Shown: positions 16,126 through 25,035 of the stretch, one piece after another
Layout of the letters: every line of letters begins with the position of its first letter
Numbering within the stretch: position 1 is the stretch's first letter
Assembly (NCBI GenBank): GCA_949878435.1
Contig: CATLAK010000024.1
Span: 1 to 48,116 of the forward strand
Direction: 5' to 3'
Source of the DNA: an uncultured Lachnospiraceae bacterium
GTDB lineage: Bacteria > Bacillota > Clostridia > Lachnospirales > Lachnospiraceae
Length of the DNA: 48,116 nucleotides
Program-made: the position numbers and the translations under genes
Notes under the pieces: model-generated
What the model saw: only the letters and a program-made list of their open reading frames with translations
Databases searched by the model: none
What the model was told of the DNA's origin: nothing

Positions 16126-17531
16126 TACTCCTTACCGTCCCAGCAATAGGTGCAGAGTTTGTTCCTATCAATCCCCACCGACTCTATCATATCATCCAGT
16201 CTATGGTATTTCAGTGAAGTGAAATTCAGCTGCACCCCGATCCGTCTGATCATCTCCTGATATTCCGCCGTTTCAGGATTGGAATAAGCGCTCAGATTCA
16301 CATGCTTGCCCTCTCCCTCCATCTCTTTGATGATCCTTCTCGTAATCAGGTCCATCTCCGATGTGGAACGGGAGAAGTTAAGATACTTACATCCGTACAA
16401 AAGGGGTGGACAGGCAGGTCTTATATGGACTTCCTTTGCGCCGCTCTGGTAAAGGAACTCTGTAGTCTCCCGAAGCTGGGTACCCCGCACGATAGAATCA
16501 TCGATGAGCAGAAGGCTCTTATCCTGAATCAGATCATGCACCGGTATCAGCTTCATTTTTGCAATCAGATTCCTCTGGCTCTGGATCGTCGGCATAAAGG
16601 ATCTGGGCCAGGTAGGCGTATATTTAATAAACGGTCTGGAAAAAGGAATCCCCGACGCATTAGAGTACCCAATTGCATGGGCAATGCCTGAATCCGGCAC
16701 GCCTGCCACATTATCAGGCGATACGTCATCCCTTTTGGCAAGAAGCGCTCCGCAATTGTAGCGCATCTTCTCCACGCTGATGCCCTCATAGGAAGAAGAC
16801 GGGTAGCCGTAATAAACCCAGAGGAAGGTACAGATCTTCATATCTGTGCCGGGCTTTACTAACGTTCTGACCTCCTCCGGCGTCACGATGACGATTTCAC
16901 CCGGACCTAATTCCCGCTCTTCCACGTATCCCAGATTTAAATAAGCAAAATTTTCAAAGGAAATACAGTGCCCGTCTTCCTTTTTACCGATTGCAACAGG
17001 CGTCCTGCCCATCTTATCCCTCGCCGCATAAATCCCTTTTGGCGTCAGCAGGGAAATCGTCATGGAACCGTCAATCAGCTCCTGTGCATAGGTGATACCT
17101 TCGATGAGATTCTCCTTCTGATTGATGATTGCCGCCACAAGTTCCGTGGCGTTGATATCGCCGCCGCTCATTTCCAGGAAGTGGGTATGCCCCATGTCAA
17201 AAATCTTTTTTACGATTTCCTCCATATTGTTGATCTTTCCCACCGTCATGATCGCATAGGTTCCATGGTGGGAACGAACCAAAAGAGGCTGAGGCTCATA
17301 ATCTGAAATACAGCCGATTCCCAGATTGCCATGCATCTCATTTACATCTTTATCGAATTTGGTACGAAAAGGTGCATTTTCAATATTATGGATTGCACGG
17401 TCAAAGCCGTTTTCTTTACTGTATACAGCCATTCCCGCCCTTCTCGTCCCCAAATGGGAATGATAATCCGTGCCGAAAAACAAATCAAATACACAATCTT
17501 TCTTTGAAGCCACTCCAAAAAATCCGCCCAA
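16125..17531 (-). CDS. PurF-like protein with inactive glutaminase domain
   Basis: 468 residues, homologous along its length to glutamine PRPP amidotransferase. Translation starts at a TTG (17531) eight bases after AAGGAGG, and an in-frame TGA lies two codons upstream, so the N-terminus MGGFFGVAS is fixed. The catalytic N-terminal cysteine is therefore a glycine; the region equal to HNGN reads VGKIN, and the RYST segment reads CISDYEP, so other glutaminase residues are lost as well. The PRPP loop is intact (LLLIDDSIVRGTQLRETT), as are four cysteines placed like iron-sulfur ligands (ICTFLW, YGCKYL, LCTYC). It may use ammonia, regulate PurF, or act on another phosphoribosyl reaction. It follows purB after 13 bp. 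Confidence 0.8.
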   Translation of the reverse strand: MGGFFGVASKKDCVFDLFFGTDYHSHLGTRRAGMAVYSKENGFDRAIHNIENAPFRTKFDKDVNEMHGNLGIGCISDYEPQPLLVRSHHGTYAIMTVGKINNMEEIVKKIFDMGHTHFLEMSGGDINATELVAAIINQKENLIEGITYAQELIDGSMTISLLTPKGIYAARDKMGRTPVAIGKKEDGHCISFENFAYLNLGYVEERELGPGEIVIVTPEEVRTLVKPGTDMKICTFLWVYYGYPSSSYEGISVEKMRYNCGALLAKRDDVSPDNVAGVPDSGIAHAIGYSNASGIPFSRPFIKYTPTWPRSFMPTIQSQRNLIAKMKLIPVHDLIQDKSLLLIDDSIVRGTQLRETTEFLYQSGAKEVHIRPACPPLLYGCKYLNFSRSTSEMDLITRRIIKEMEGEGKHVNLSAYSNPETAEYQEMIRRIGVQLNFTSLKYHRLDDMIESVGIDRNKLCTYCWDGKE

Positions 17532-17544
17532 AAGTCACGCCTCC

Positions 17545-18996
17545 TTAAACATTAATCTCTGCTTTTATGCCAAGCAGATCCTTATTTTTATCTAAAACGG
17601 GGTATACTGCCTGCGAAAGGAACTTCTCTACCTGCTCTTTAGAACGCCCCACATATCTTGACGGCTCCATGGTCTTTTGCAGATCTTCCAGCGTCATGTT
17701 GAAGGCAGGGTCCACCGCTATCAACTCTAAGAGATTGTTTTCCTTCCCTTCCACCTTCACGTTTCTGCCTGCTTCCATAGAAAGTTCTCTGATCTTCTCG
17801 TGAAGTTCCTGCCTGTTGCCGCCCATCTTTACTGCATCCATCATGATATTTTCCGTTGCCATAAAGGGCAGTTCACTCATCATATGTTTTTCGATGACTT
17901 TAGGATAAACCACAAGACCATCCACCACATTCAGGCATAAATCCAGAATGCCGTCGATTGCCAGGAAGCCTTCCGGTATGGAAAGCCGCTTATTGGCAGA
18001 GTCATCCAAGGTTCTTTCAAACCACTGGGTGGCGGAAGTAATTGCCGGATTTAACGCATCCACCATCACATATCTGGAAAGAGACGCGATCCGCTCGCTG
18101 CGCATAGGATTGCGTTTATACGCCATGGCGGAGGAACCGATCTGGCTCTTTTCAAAAGGCTCTTCCACTTCCTTTAAATGCTGCAGAAGTCTGATATCAT
18201 TGGACATTTTGTGGGCGCTTGCCGCAATTCCTGCAAGCACATTGGCGACTCTCGTGTCTACCTTTCGTGAGTAAGTCTGCCCGGACACCGGATAGCATTC
18301 CTTAAAGCCCATCTTCCCGGCAATCATGGGATCGATCTTGTCAATGGTCTCCTGATCCCCGTTAAACAATTCCAAAAAGGATGCCTGCGTTCCGGTGGTT
18401 CCCTTGGAACCTAGAAGCTTCATGCCGCCAAGCACATATTCTAAATCCTCCAGATCCAGCATGAACTCCTGCATCCACAGCGTCGCCCTCTTTCCCACCG
18501 TGGTAGGCTGTGCCGGCTGAAAATGGGTAAATGCCAATGTAGGCTGGGTTTTATATTTATCTGCAAAGGATGCCAGCTTAGAAAGCACATTTACCAGTTT
18601 CTTCTTCACCAGTCTGAGCGCTTCTGTCATCACGATAATATCCGTGTTATCTCCCACATAGCAGCTGGTGGCGCCCAGGTGGATGATGCCTGCCGCCTTA
18701 GGACATTGCTTGCCGTATGCATAGACATGACTCATGACATCATGGCGCACTTCCTTCTCTCTTGCCTTTGCCACGTCATAATTGATATCATTTGCATGGA
18801 GCCGCAGTTCATCAATCTGCTCCTGGGAGATGACCGGCTTTCCGTCCTGGGAAAGACCAAGTTCCATCTCCGTCTCTGCCAATGCGATCCACAACTTTCT
18901 CCAAGTCCTGAACTTCATGTCAGGTGAAAAGATATACTGCATCTCCCTGCTTGCGTAACGCTCCGACAAGGGACTTACGTATCTGTCTGTACTCAT
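17545..18996 (-). CDS. purB: Adenylosuccinate lyase
   Basis: 483 residues from the ATG at 18996 (GGAGG six bases upstream). It cleaves SAICAR to AICAR and adenylosuccinate to AMP, releasing fumarate both times. The fumarase/aspartase-superfamily signature is SSAMAYKRNPMRSERI near residue 290; HLGATSCYVGDNTD and THFQPAQPTT mark the other two active-site regions. Located 23 bp after purF in the same direction, so part of the purine operon. Confidence 0.95.
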   Translation of the reverse strand: MSTDRYVSPLSERYASREMQYIFSPDMKFRTWRKLWIALAETEMELGLSQDGKPVISQEQIDELRLHANDINYDVAKAREKEVRHDVMSHVYAYGKQCPKAAGIIHLGATSCYVGDNTDIIVMTEALRLVKKKLVNVLSKLASFADKYKTQPTLAFTHFQPAQPTTVGKRATLWMQEFMLDLEDLEYVLGGMKLLGSKGTTGTQASFLELFNGDQETIDKIDPMIAGKMGFKECYPVSGQTYSRKVDTRVANVLAGIAASAHKMSNDIRLLQHLKEVEEPFEKSQIGSSAMAYKRNPMRSERIASLSRYVMVDALNPAITSATQWFERTLDDSANKRLSIPEGFLAIDGILDLCLNVVDGLVVYPKVIEKHMMSELPFMATENIMMDAVKMGGNRQELHEKIRELSMEAGRNVKVEGKENNLLELIAVDPAFNMTLEDLQKTMEPSRYVGRSKEQVEKFLSQAVYPVLDKNKDLLGIKAEINV

Positions 18997-19019
18997 CACA
19001 ATCCTCCTACTTTTGCTTC

Positions 19020-20498
19020 CTAATGATCGAACTCACCCCTGATATCCTCGCAAGGCGGTTCCATGGGATAGGTTCCTGTAAAGCACCCCTTACAGATGCC
19101 TCTGTTTTCCACGATCTCATCAAGGCGCTCTTCCCGAAGATAGCCAAGGGAATCCGCTCCGATGATTCTGCAGATTTCCTCCACAGAATGGTTATATGCA
19201 ATCAGCTGCTCTCTTGCGGGCACATCTGTCCCGAAATAGCAGGGCCACAAAAAGGGCGGTGCGCTGACCCTCATATGTACTTCCTTAGCGCCGGCTTCTC
19301 TGAGCATATGCACAATTCTGTCGGAAGTGGTACCGCGCACAATAGAATCATCAATCATAATGATGCGCTTTCCATCCACCACTTCCCTTAAAACATTTAG
19401 CTTCACCTGCACACTGCTTTCTCTGCTTTTTTGTTTCGGTTTAATGAAGGTCCTGCCCACATAGGTATTCTTTACAAACGCCTGTCCATAGGGAATCCCT
19501 GACTGTAAGGAATACCCCAATGCCGCACAGTTGCCTGATTCCGGCACCCCTACGACGAGGTCTGCCTCCACCGGCGAATCCATTGCCAGGAATTTCCCCG
19601 CCAGAATGCGGGAATTATAAACGCTCATACCGTCTATATAGCTGTCCGGTCTTGCAAAATAAATGTACTCGAACACACATCTGGCATGCTGCTTACTGGG
19701 GATACACAGACTCTTATCTGATTCAATTCCTTTTTCCGGAGAAATGGTGACGATCTCTCCCGGCTCCACATCCCGGACAAAAGACGCCCCCACCGTATCA
19801 AGGGCACACGTCTCCGATGCCAGAATATAGGCATTATCCCGCTTTCCGATACAAAGGGGCTTAAATCCAAAGGGATCCCTCGCTCCGATCAGCTTCCGGG
19901 GCGACATAATGATCAGCGAATAAGCGCCCTTAATCTTCCGCATGGCGCGCCCCACCGCCTCTTCTACCGTCTTTGCGTTAAGGCGCTCCCTGGCAATATG
20001 GTATGCGATTACCTCTGAATCGATGGTAGTCTGAAAAATGGCGCCGGTGTACGCCAGTTCCCTTCTAAGTTCCGGTGCATTGATCAGGTTTCCGTTGTGG
20101 GCAAGTCCAAGGGTCCCCTTTACATAATTCAGCACCAGCGGCTGGGCATTTTCTCTGGTGGAACTTCCGGCAGTAGAATATCTTACATGCCCCACGCCGA
20201 TGTCCCCCTTTAACTTTTCTAATATTTCAGGGGTAAACGCCTCATTCAATAATCCCATATCCTTGGCGCTTAAGACCTTTCCCTTGGGACCTGCGGTGTC
20301 GCTGACTGCAATGCCGCAGCTCTCCTGTCCCCTGTGCTGCAGCGCAAACAAGCCATAATAAATGGTGGATGCTACGTCCCCGCCGTCAAAATCATAGACG
20401 CCGAAGACGCCGCATTCCTCCCCCAGCTTATCTGACGCCGTATCTTCTGTTTTATACTGTCTCTCTCCTGGCTCCACAATGCTGTCTTTCGTTTTCAT
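19020..20498 (-). CDS. purF: Amidophosphoribosyltransferase (glutamine PRPP amidotransferase)
   Basis: 492 residues. First committed step of purine synthesis: PRPP plus glutamine to phosphoribosylamine. A propeptide of about 28 residues precedes the nucleophile Cys29 in LGEECGVFGVYD, as in the Bacillus enzyme, where it is removed by self-cleavage. Glutaminase residues HVRYSTAG and AHNGNLIN are intact, as is the PRPP loop IIMIDDSIVRGTTSDRIV. Cysteines in CVFEYIYF, WPCYFG and CKGC match the ligands of the iron-sulfur cluster in the Bacillus type, which gives oxygen sensitivity. It is the active partner of the degenerate paralogue two genes downstream. Confidence 0.96.
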   Translation of the reverse strand: MKTKDSIVEPGERQYKTEDTASDKLGEECGVFGVYDFDGGDVASTIYYGLFALQHRGQESCGIAVSDTAGPKGKVLSAKDMGLLNEAFTPEILEKLKGDIGVGHVRYSTAGSSTRENAQPLVLNYVKGTLGLAHNGNLINAPELRRELAYTGAIFQTTIDSEVIAYHIARERLNAKTVEEAVGRAMRKIKGAYSLIIMSPRKLIGARDPFGFKPLCIGKRDNAYILASETCALDTVGASFVRDVEPGEIVTISPEKGIESDKSLCIPSKQHARCVFEYIYFARPDSYIDGMSVYNSRILAGKFLAMDSPVEADLVVGVPESGNCAALGYSLQSGIPYGQAFVKNTYVGRTFIKPKQKSRESSVQVKLNVLREVVDGKRIIMIDDSIVRGTTSDRIVHMLREAGAKEVHMRVSAPPFLWPCYFGTDVPAREQLIAYNHSVEEICRIIGADSLGYLREERLDEIVENRGICKGCFTGTYPMEPPCEDIRGEFDH

Positions 20499-20555
20499 AA
20501 TTTACTCCCCATCCGCTTCTGCGGATATCCGTTCCGGCATCTGCATCAAAAATAT

Positions 20556-21263
20556 CTATGCCAGCCCGAGACGCTTAAATACTTCGTTGTATGCCTCTTC
20601 CACATTTCCAAGATCCCTGCGGAAGCGGTCCTTGTCCAGCTTCTCATTGGTATTTACATCCCAGAGCCGGCAGGTATCCGGTGAAGTCTCGTCTGCAAGA
20701 AGGATTTCCCCATGGAAACGTCCGAACTCGATCTTAAAGTCGATCAGCTTGATATCCGCCTGAAGGAAATATGCCTTCAACACCTCATTTACCTTAAATG
20801 CATACTTTTTGATCACATCGATTTCTTCCCATGTGGCAAGCCCTAAGGCAACGGCAAAATAACTGTTGATAAGGGGATCGCCCAATTCGTCGTTTTTGTA
20901 GCTAAATTCAATGGTAGGTTCTTTAAAAGGCGTTCCCTCGGGCACACCGAGGCGCTTTGAAAAGCTTCCAGCAGCCACGTTACGGATGATCACTTCAAGA
21001 GGTACGATCTCTACCTTCTTAACAGCAGTCTCCCTGTCGCTTAATTCCTCAATCAAATGGGTGGGCACCCCTTCCTTTTCAAGAAGCTTAAAGACATGGT
21101 TCGTCATGCGGTTGTTGATCGCGCCCTTTCCCACGATGGTTCCCTTCTTTTCTCCGTTAAAAGCGGTAGCGTCGTCCTTGTAATCCACGATCACTACATC
21201 AGGATCCTCTGTTGCAAATACCTTCTTTGCTTTTCCTTCATAAAGCTGTTCCCTTTTTTCCAT
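20556..21263 (-). CDS. purC: SAICAR synthetase
   Basis: 235 residues, the normal length, from the ATG at 21263 with GGAGG five bases upstream; the upstream methionines would add only ten unconserved residues. It joins aspartate to CAIR using ATP. Typical text includes [15 protein letters not shown] at the start, [28 protein letters not shown] and the signature [10 protein letters not shown], followed by [14 protein letters not shown]. It lies 36 bp after the amino-acid transporter ATPase gene and 57 bp before purF, so it can be read from the transporter promoter. Confidence 0.96.
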   Translation of the reverse strand: MEKREQLYEGKAKKVFATEDPDVVIVDYKDDATAFNGEKKGTIVGKGAINNRMTNHVFKLLEKEGVPTHLIEELSDRETAVKKVEIVPLEVIIRNVAAGSFSKRLGVPEGTPFKEPTIEFSYKNDELGDPLINSYFAVALGLATWEEIDVIKKYAFKVNEVLKAYFLQADIKLIDFKIEFGRFHGEILLADETSPDTCRLWDVNTNEKLDKDRFRRDLGNVEEAYNEVFKRLGLA

Positions 21264-21299
21264 TGTTTCCTCCATTCCGCCGCTATGCGGCAATATGAT

Positions 21300-22064
21300 T
21301 TATGATTGAAATTTACCTATAAACGCTCTGACTCTTTCCTTGTCGGATGCAAAAATCTCTTCCGGCGTCCCCTGTGCCTGTATGATGCCCTGTTCCATAA
21401 AGATGATTCTGTCCGATAATTCTCTGGCGAACTGCATTTCATGGGTCACGATGATCATGGTCATGTGCTCCTTCGCCAACTGCCTGATGACCTTTAAGAC
21501 TTCCCCTGTCAGCTCCGGGTCAAGCGCGGAAGTGGGTTCATCAAAAAATAAGATCTTGGGCTGAAGCGCCAGTGCCCTTGCAATCGATACTCTCTGCTGC
21601 TGTCCGCCTGAAAGCTGGCAAGGGTACGCATCTGCCTTGTCCGCAAGCCCCAGCTGCTCTAAAAGCTCCTTTGCCCGGCTGACTGCTTCCCGCTTCGACA
21701 CGCCGTTCACCCGCATGGGCGCATCAATAATGTTGCGCATGACACTGTAGTGGGGAAATAAATTAAAATTCTGAAAGACCAGACCAAAATGCTTCTGAAT
21801 CTTCTTCAATTCCTGTTTTTTGGCATACACACATCTGCCCTTTTCTTCCCATGCCGCCTTTTCTCCGAGATAAATAAGGCTCCCTCCGTCCATCTTCTCC
21901 AGCATGGTTGCACACCTGAGCAAAGTAGATTTCCCCGACCCAGAAGGTCCGATAATGGACACCACCTCTCCCTTCTTTACAGAAAGGGAAATATCTTTGA
22001 TCACATCCAGTTCATCGAAGCCCTTGCTCATATGATTGATTTCCAATAAAACCTCAGCGCCCAT
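21300..22064 (-). CDS. Polar amino-acid ABC transporter ATPase (GlnQ type)
   Basis: 254 residues from the ATG at 22064 (GGAGGG eight bases upstream). Walker A IIGPSGSGKSTLLRC, Q-loop LVFQNFNLFPH, signature LSGGQQQRVSIARALA, Walker B ILFFDEPTSALDPEL and the H-loop IVTHEMQFARE all match the polar amino-acid uptake (PAAT) family, with the family end FIGKFQS. It powers the importer formed with the permease and lipoprotein encoded upstream. One unusual point is an inserted 15-residue stretch between Walker A and the Q-loop (around AAWEEKGRCVYAKK). Confidence 0.93.
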   Translation of the reverse strand: MGAEVLLEINHMSKGFDELDVIKDISLSVKKGEVVSIIGPSGSGKSTLLRCATMLEKMDGGSLIYLGEKAAWEEKGRCVYAKKQELKKIQKHFGLVFQNFNLFPHYSVMRNIIDAPMRVNGVSKREAVSRAKELLEQLGLADKADAYPCQLSGGQQQRVSIARALALQPKILFFDEPTSALDPELTGEVLKVIRQLAKEHMTMIIVTHEMQFARELSDRIIFMEQGIIQAQGTPEEIFASDKERVRAFIGKFQS

Positions 22065-22077
22065 CCTTATTTCCCTC

Positions 22078-22725
22078 CTATCTGTAATAATCCATGGCTT
22101 TTTCGATCCGTTCCATTGCAAACGCCACTGCAAAATTGAAAATGTAGTAGAACAGACCAGCCACCATAAGAGGCATCACGCTTGTATCCTTTGCCGCAAT
22201 CTGCTTTGCTATGGTAAACATTTCTGCATGCGCCAGCACAAACGCTAAGGAAGTATCTTTTACCAGCGTAATCGTCTCATTTGTGATAGAGGGCATGATA
22301 CGCTTAAGGACCTGAGGCAGAATGATCCTGAAAAAAGTCTGCCCCTTATTGTACCCCAGCACCTTTGCCGCTTCATACTGCCCTACGGAAATCGATTCGA
22401 TTCCGCCTCTGTATATCTCGGCAAAATACGCCGCATAATTGATACTGAATGCCAGTATAATAGCCGGGAACCTGTATCCCCTCAAGTTTGCTCCAAACAA
22501 ATAGTAAGGTGCGAAGTAAACCACAAGAAGCTGCAGCATCAACGGAGTTCCCCGCATAATGGATATGTAAAATTTAGAAATCCCTCTTATGATCCCATTC
22601 CTTGCCATCCTTCCAAAGGATACCAATAGACCAAGGGGCAGTGAAAAGAGAAGGGTCAGAAAAAAGATTTCCGCCGTTGAAAACATACCCTTTCCCAGCT
22701 GCATGAACATGGTTCCTGTACTCAT
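22078..22725 (-). CDS. Polar amino-acid ABC transporter permease (HisM/GlnP type)
   Basis: 215 residues with about five membrane helices. The EAA loop that docks on the ATPase is visible as YEAAKVLGYNKGQTFFRIILPQ, and the N-terminal helix starts in GKGMFSTAEIFFLTLLF. FYISIMRGTPLMLQLLVVYF is the usual conserved core of this family. It ends 13 bp before the ATPase start and begins 114 bp after the binding-protein gene, from which it is separated by a hairpin. Confidence 0.93.
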   Translation of the reverse strand: MSTGTMFMQLGKGMFSTAEIFFLTLLFSLPLGLLVSFGRMARNGIIRGISKFYISIMRGTPLMLQLLVVYFAPYYLFGANLRGYRFPAIILAFSINYAAYFAEIYRGGIESISVGQYEAAKVLGYNKGQTFFRIILPQVLKRIMPSITNETITLVKDTSLAFVLAHAEMFTIAKQIAAKDTSVMPLMVAGLFYYIFNFAVAFAMERIEKAMDYYR

Positions 22726-22768
22726 TTGCTCTCATTCTCCTAAATCGAAAACTTTTCCGGGAGTAAAC

Positions 22769-22831
22769 AGGGCAGAAAGAACAACCCTTGGCGTGCGCCC
22801 TTGCACATCCTATTGTTATAAATTCTGCCCT
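22769..22831 (-). promoter_or_regulatory. Intercistronic hairpin between binding protein and permease genes
   Basis: AGGGCAGAA (22769-22777) pairs with TTCTGCCCT (22823-22831), with a further GGGCG-cac-GCC hairpin inside. No T run follows. It probably protects the binding-protein mRNA or lowers read-through, giving more lipoprotein than permease. Confidence 0.5.
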
Positions 22832-22839
22832 AAATCACT

Positions 22840-23709
22840 TTATTTACCAAGGCATACGCTGCCTTCCAAACCGTATTTTTCAGCAATCTCCATGAATTTG
22901 CCATCCTCCGCCATTTCAAGGAGCGTCGTTTCAACCTGATCCTTCAACTCGTCATTTCCAAGAAGAAAGCCAATGCCGTACTGTTCTGTGGCAAGCCTTT
23001 CATCCATGATCAGGTAGCCTTCGCCTCTGGACTTGATCTGATAGTCTGCAACCCCTATATCGATTGCCAGAGCATCGATAGCCCCTGCTTCTAAATCCAT
23101 GAATCCCGTATTATAATCTGCATACTGATTCAGTTCCGCAAAGGTTGCTGCAAGATCCGCTGCATCCCCTTCGAGTGCTGCCAGTGCGGAAGAATCCTTC
23201 TGAACGCCTACCAGCTTGCCTGCAAGATCATCAAAAGAAGTAATCCCTGCATCCTCTTTAACCACGAATACCTGACTGTTGTCAACGTAAGGCAGGGACC
23301 ATGTGTATGCATCTTCACGTCCGTTCATGGTAAAACCATTCCAGATACAGTCGATAGAACCTGAAGAAAGTTCAAAATCCTTGGAGTCCCAATCGATAGG
23401 CTGCTTTACCAGTTCCCACCCTCTGCGGCTGCATACCTCCGCTGCCAGCTCAAGGTCAAAACCGGTATACTCTCCATCTTCATCCATATACCCGTAAGGC
23501 GGAAATTCTGCATCGAATCCCACAGTAAAAGTCACTTTGTCATCTGTCTGCGCCGTTCCTTCCTGCTGTGCTTCCTGTGCACCTTCATCTGCCGCTGTTT
23601 CCTGCATATTTGTGTCTGTCTGTGCCGTCTCCTCCGAAGCGGAACCGCATCCGGAAAGCAGCCCTAAAGTCATAGCTGTTACCGCCAAAAGCGCCATACA
23701 TTTTTTCAT
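22840..23709 (-). CDS. Amino-acid-binding lipoprotein of the ABC importer
   Basis: 289 residues. Lipoprotein signal MKKCMALLAVTAMTLGLLSGC gives a lipid-linked Cys21 (broken here only for length); a Thr/Glu/Gln-rich linker runs to about residue 60. The mature domain is a family-3 solute-binding protein: FTVGFDAEFPPYGYMDEDG, GFDLELAAEVCSR, DCIWNGFTMNGRE and the C-terminal EIAEKYGLEG. The DCIWNGFT region, with the fixed Arg at MNGRED, binds the amino-acid alpha-carboxylate. Ligand is unknown, though a link to glutamine, glycine or aspartate for purine synthesis is possible. Confidence 0.93.
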   Translation of the reverse strand: MKKCMALLAVTAMTLGLLSGCGSASEETAQTDTNMQETAADEGAQEAQQEGTAQTDDKVTFTVGFDAEFPPYGYMDEDGEYTGFDLELAAEVCSRRGWELVKQPIDWDSKDFELSSGSIDCIWNGFTMNGREDAYTWSLPYVDNSQVFVVKEDAGITSFDDLAGKLVGVQKDSSALAALEGDAADLAATFAELNQYADYNTGFMDLEAGAIDALAIDIGVADYQIKSRGEGYLIMDERLATEQYGIGFLLGNDELKDQVETTLLEMAEDGKFMEIAEKYGLEGSVCLGK

Positions 23710-23748
23710 AATCTCTCCTCCATTTGCTCAAAGCATTTTACATGACAC

Positions 23749-23775
23749 TGCACTTTGCTAATATGGTAAAGTGCA
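23749..23775. promoter_or_regulatory. Operator-like dyad upstream of the amino-acid importer
   Basis: TGCACTTT (23749-23756) and AAAGTGCA (23768-23775) form a perfect 8-bp inverted repeat with an 11-bp AT-rich centre, 40 bases before the binding-protein start. The spacing suits a dimeric repressor; the -10-like CATATT lies inside it. The regulator is not identified. Confidence 0.5.
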
Positions 23776-23817
23776 TTTTTCATACGTTAATCATGCTATC
23801 ATGCCCTCAAATAGAAG

Positions 23818-25002
23818 TCAAGAAAAATCCTCTTCGTACTGTCCCACAATATCAAGAATCTCTTTGGCATATTCCGGATAACTCTCCGCAAGATCTTTAA
23901 TCTCAGCCTGTGCTTTTCCTGCAATCACTTCTTTGTTATAATCCATGCGCCGTCTTAAGGACTGCCTCCTGATGATCAGATTGTGGCGGATCTCGACCAT
24001 TTCTTTCCTGTCAAGGATTGCCGCCGTCTGATGGAGCCAGATCATGGGATCCTTGATCTGATAACGGCGGAGAACATGCAAGAGCTCCTTCTGGCACTGA
24101 TCCAGTTCCCGCTCCGCCTGTTCATAACTGTGCCGCTCCGCCTTCTCCACCTGGTACTGCTGCCAGGTCTTTCCAAGTTCGCTGGCACTTGCCACATTAT
24201 ATTTCATATAAAGATAATCCAGCAGATGAGTATTATTGACATACCGTATCTTTACCGTATTCTGAAGCCTTATGATGCGGTTGATGCCGCCTTCCACCCG
24301 GGATAATTCCTTCACTGAATCACTGTGCTTTACAAAAATTGCCGTAATCGCAATGGCTCCCACAGCAGCCACCGCCAGATATCCCAGCTTGGCATTCATA
24401 TCAAATCCGAACTGCAGAATAAAAAGAAGTAAAATACATGCAATCACTGCCACCGAACACACCACCGCCATGGACCGCGTATCCGTAATGACACGGCGAA
24501 GCTCATTTCTCCTAAACAGATAAGCATGTTTTTCTCCATCCAGCTTACGCAGATCCCTCTTGATAAAATCCTGATATTCTTCTGCTTGTGTCAGTTTTTC
24601 AAACCCTTCCTGAATCTCTTCCTCAAGACGCTCCATCTGGTGATAAGCTTCCTCACTCATCCGGTTTGCTCTCTCTTTATAGCCGGACTGCTGTTGCTCT
24701 AAGGCATCAATCTTTTTGGCACACTCCATAAGCTCTGCCATCTCTTCTTCCGGCAGCGCTTCAATCTCCTCCATATCCTTTAAATAGGCAGTGACCATAT
24801 TATATTCAAATTGAAGGTTATCAAGCTCCCTTGACGCCTCCGCAATCTGTTCTAGGCATCCCCTCACGTATTCTTCACGCTGGACCTTATCATTAATCTG
24901 ATAATCTTCCCTGTCGTAGACCACCTCATTCCAGTCTTCAATCTCATATTCCGGCACTTCCTGTTTCTTTTTCCGTTGTAGCAGTTTCTTTATAAAACCC
25001 AT
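23818..25002 (-). CDS. Coiled-coil protein with a central membrane hairpin (unknown function)
   Basis: 394 residues. A basic start (KKLLQRKKKQE) and an acidic segment are followed by long heptad-like helices (about 45-165, rich in Glu, Leu and Lys). Two adjacent membrane helices lie near 178-200 (VVCSVAVIACILLLFILQF) and 205-224. A second coiled-coil half follows to the end. The two cytoplasmic arms would thus project from a membrane hairpin. I recognise no enzyme motif. It is the last gene of a four-gene operon, 33 bp after the TPR gene, and may anchor the complex of the other products to the membrane. Confidence 0.75.
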   Translation of the reverse strand: MGFIKKLLQRKKKQEVPEYEIEDWNEVVYDREDYQINDKVQREEYVRGCLEQIAEASRELDNLQFEYNMVTAYLKDMEEIEALPEEEMAELMECAKKIDALEQQQSGYKERANRMSEEAYHQMERLEEEIQEGFEKLTQAEEYQDFIKRDLRKLDGEKHAYLFRRNELRRVITDTRSMAVVCSVAVIACILLLFILQFGFDMNAKLGYLAVAAVGAIAITAIFVKHSDSVKELSRVEGGINRIIRLQNTVKIRYVNNTHLLDYLYMKYNVASASELGKTWQQYQVEKAERHSYEQAERELDQCQKELLHVLRRYQIKDPMIWLHQTAAILDRKEMVEIRHNLIIRRQSLRRRMDYNKEVIAGKAQAEIKDLAESYPEYAKEILDIVGQYEEDFS

Positions 25003-25035
25003 ACTTTTCCTATCTTCCTATTCGTTTTCATTTCG

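Noticed and set aside
21264..21299. Purine riboswitch or PurR box before purC
   Set aside because: The gap is only 36 bp and contains no aptamer-like sequence or direct/inverted PurR repeats.
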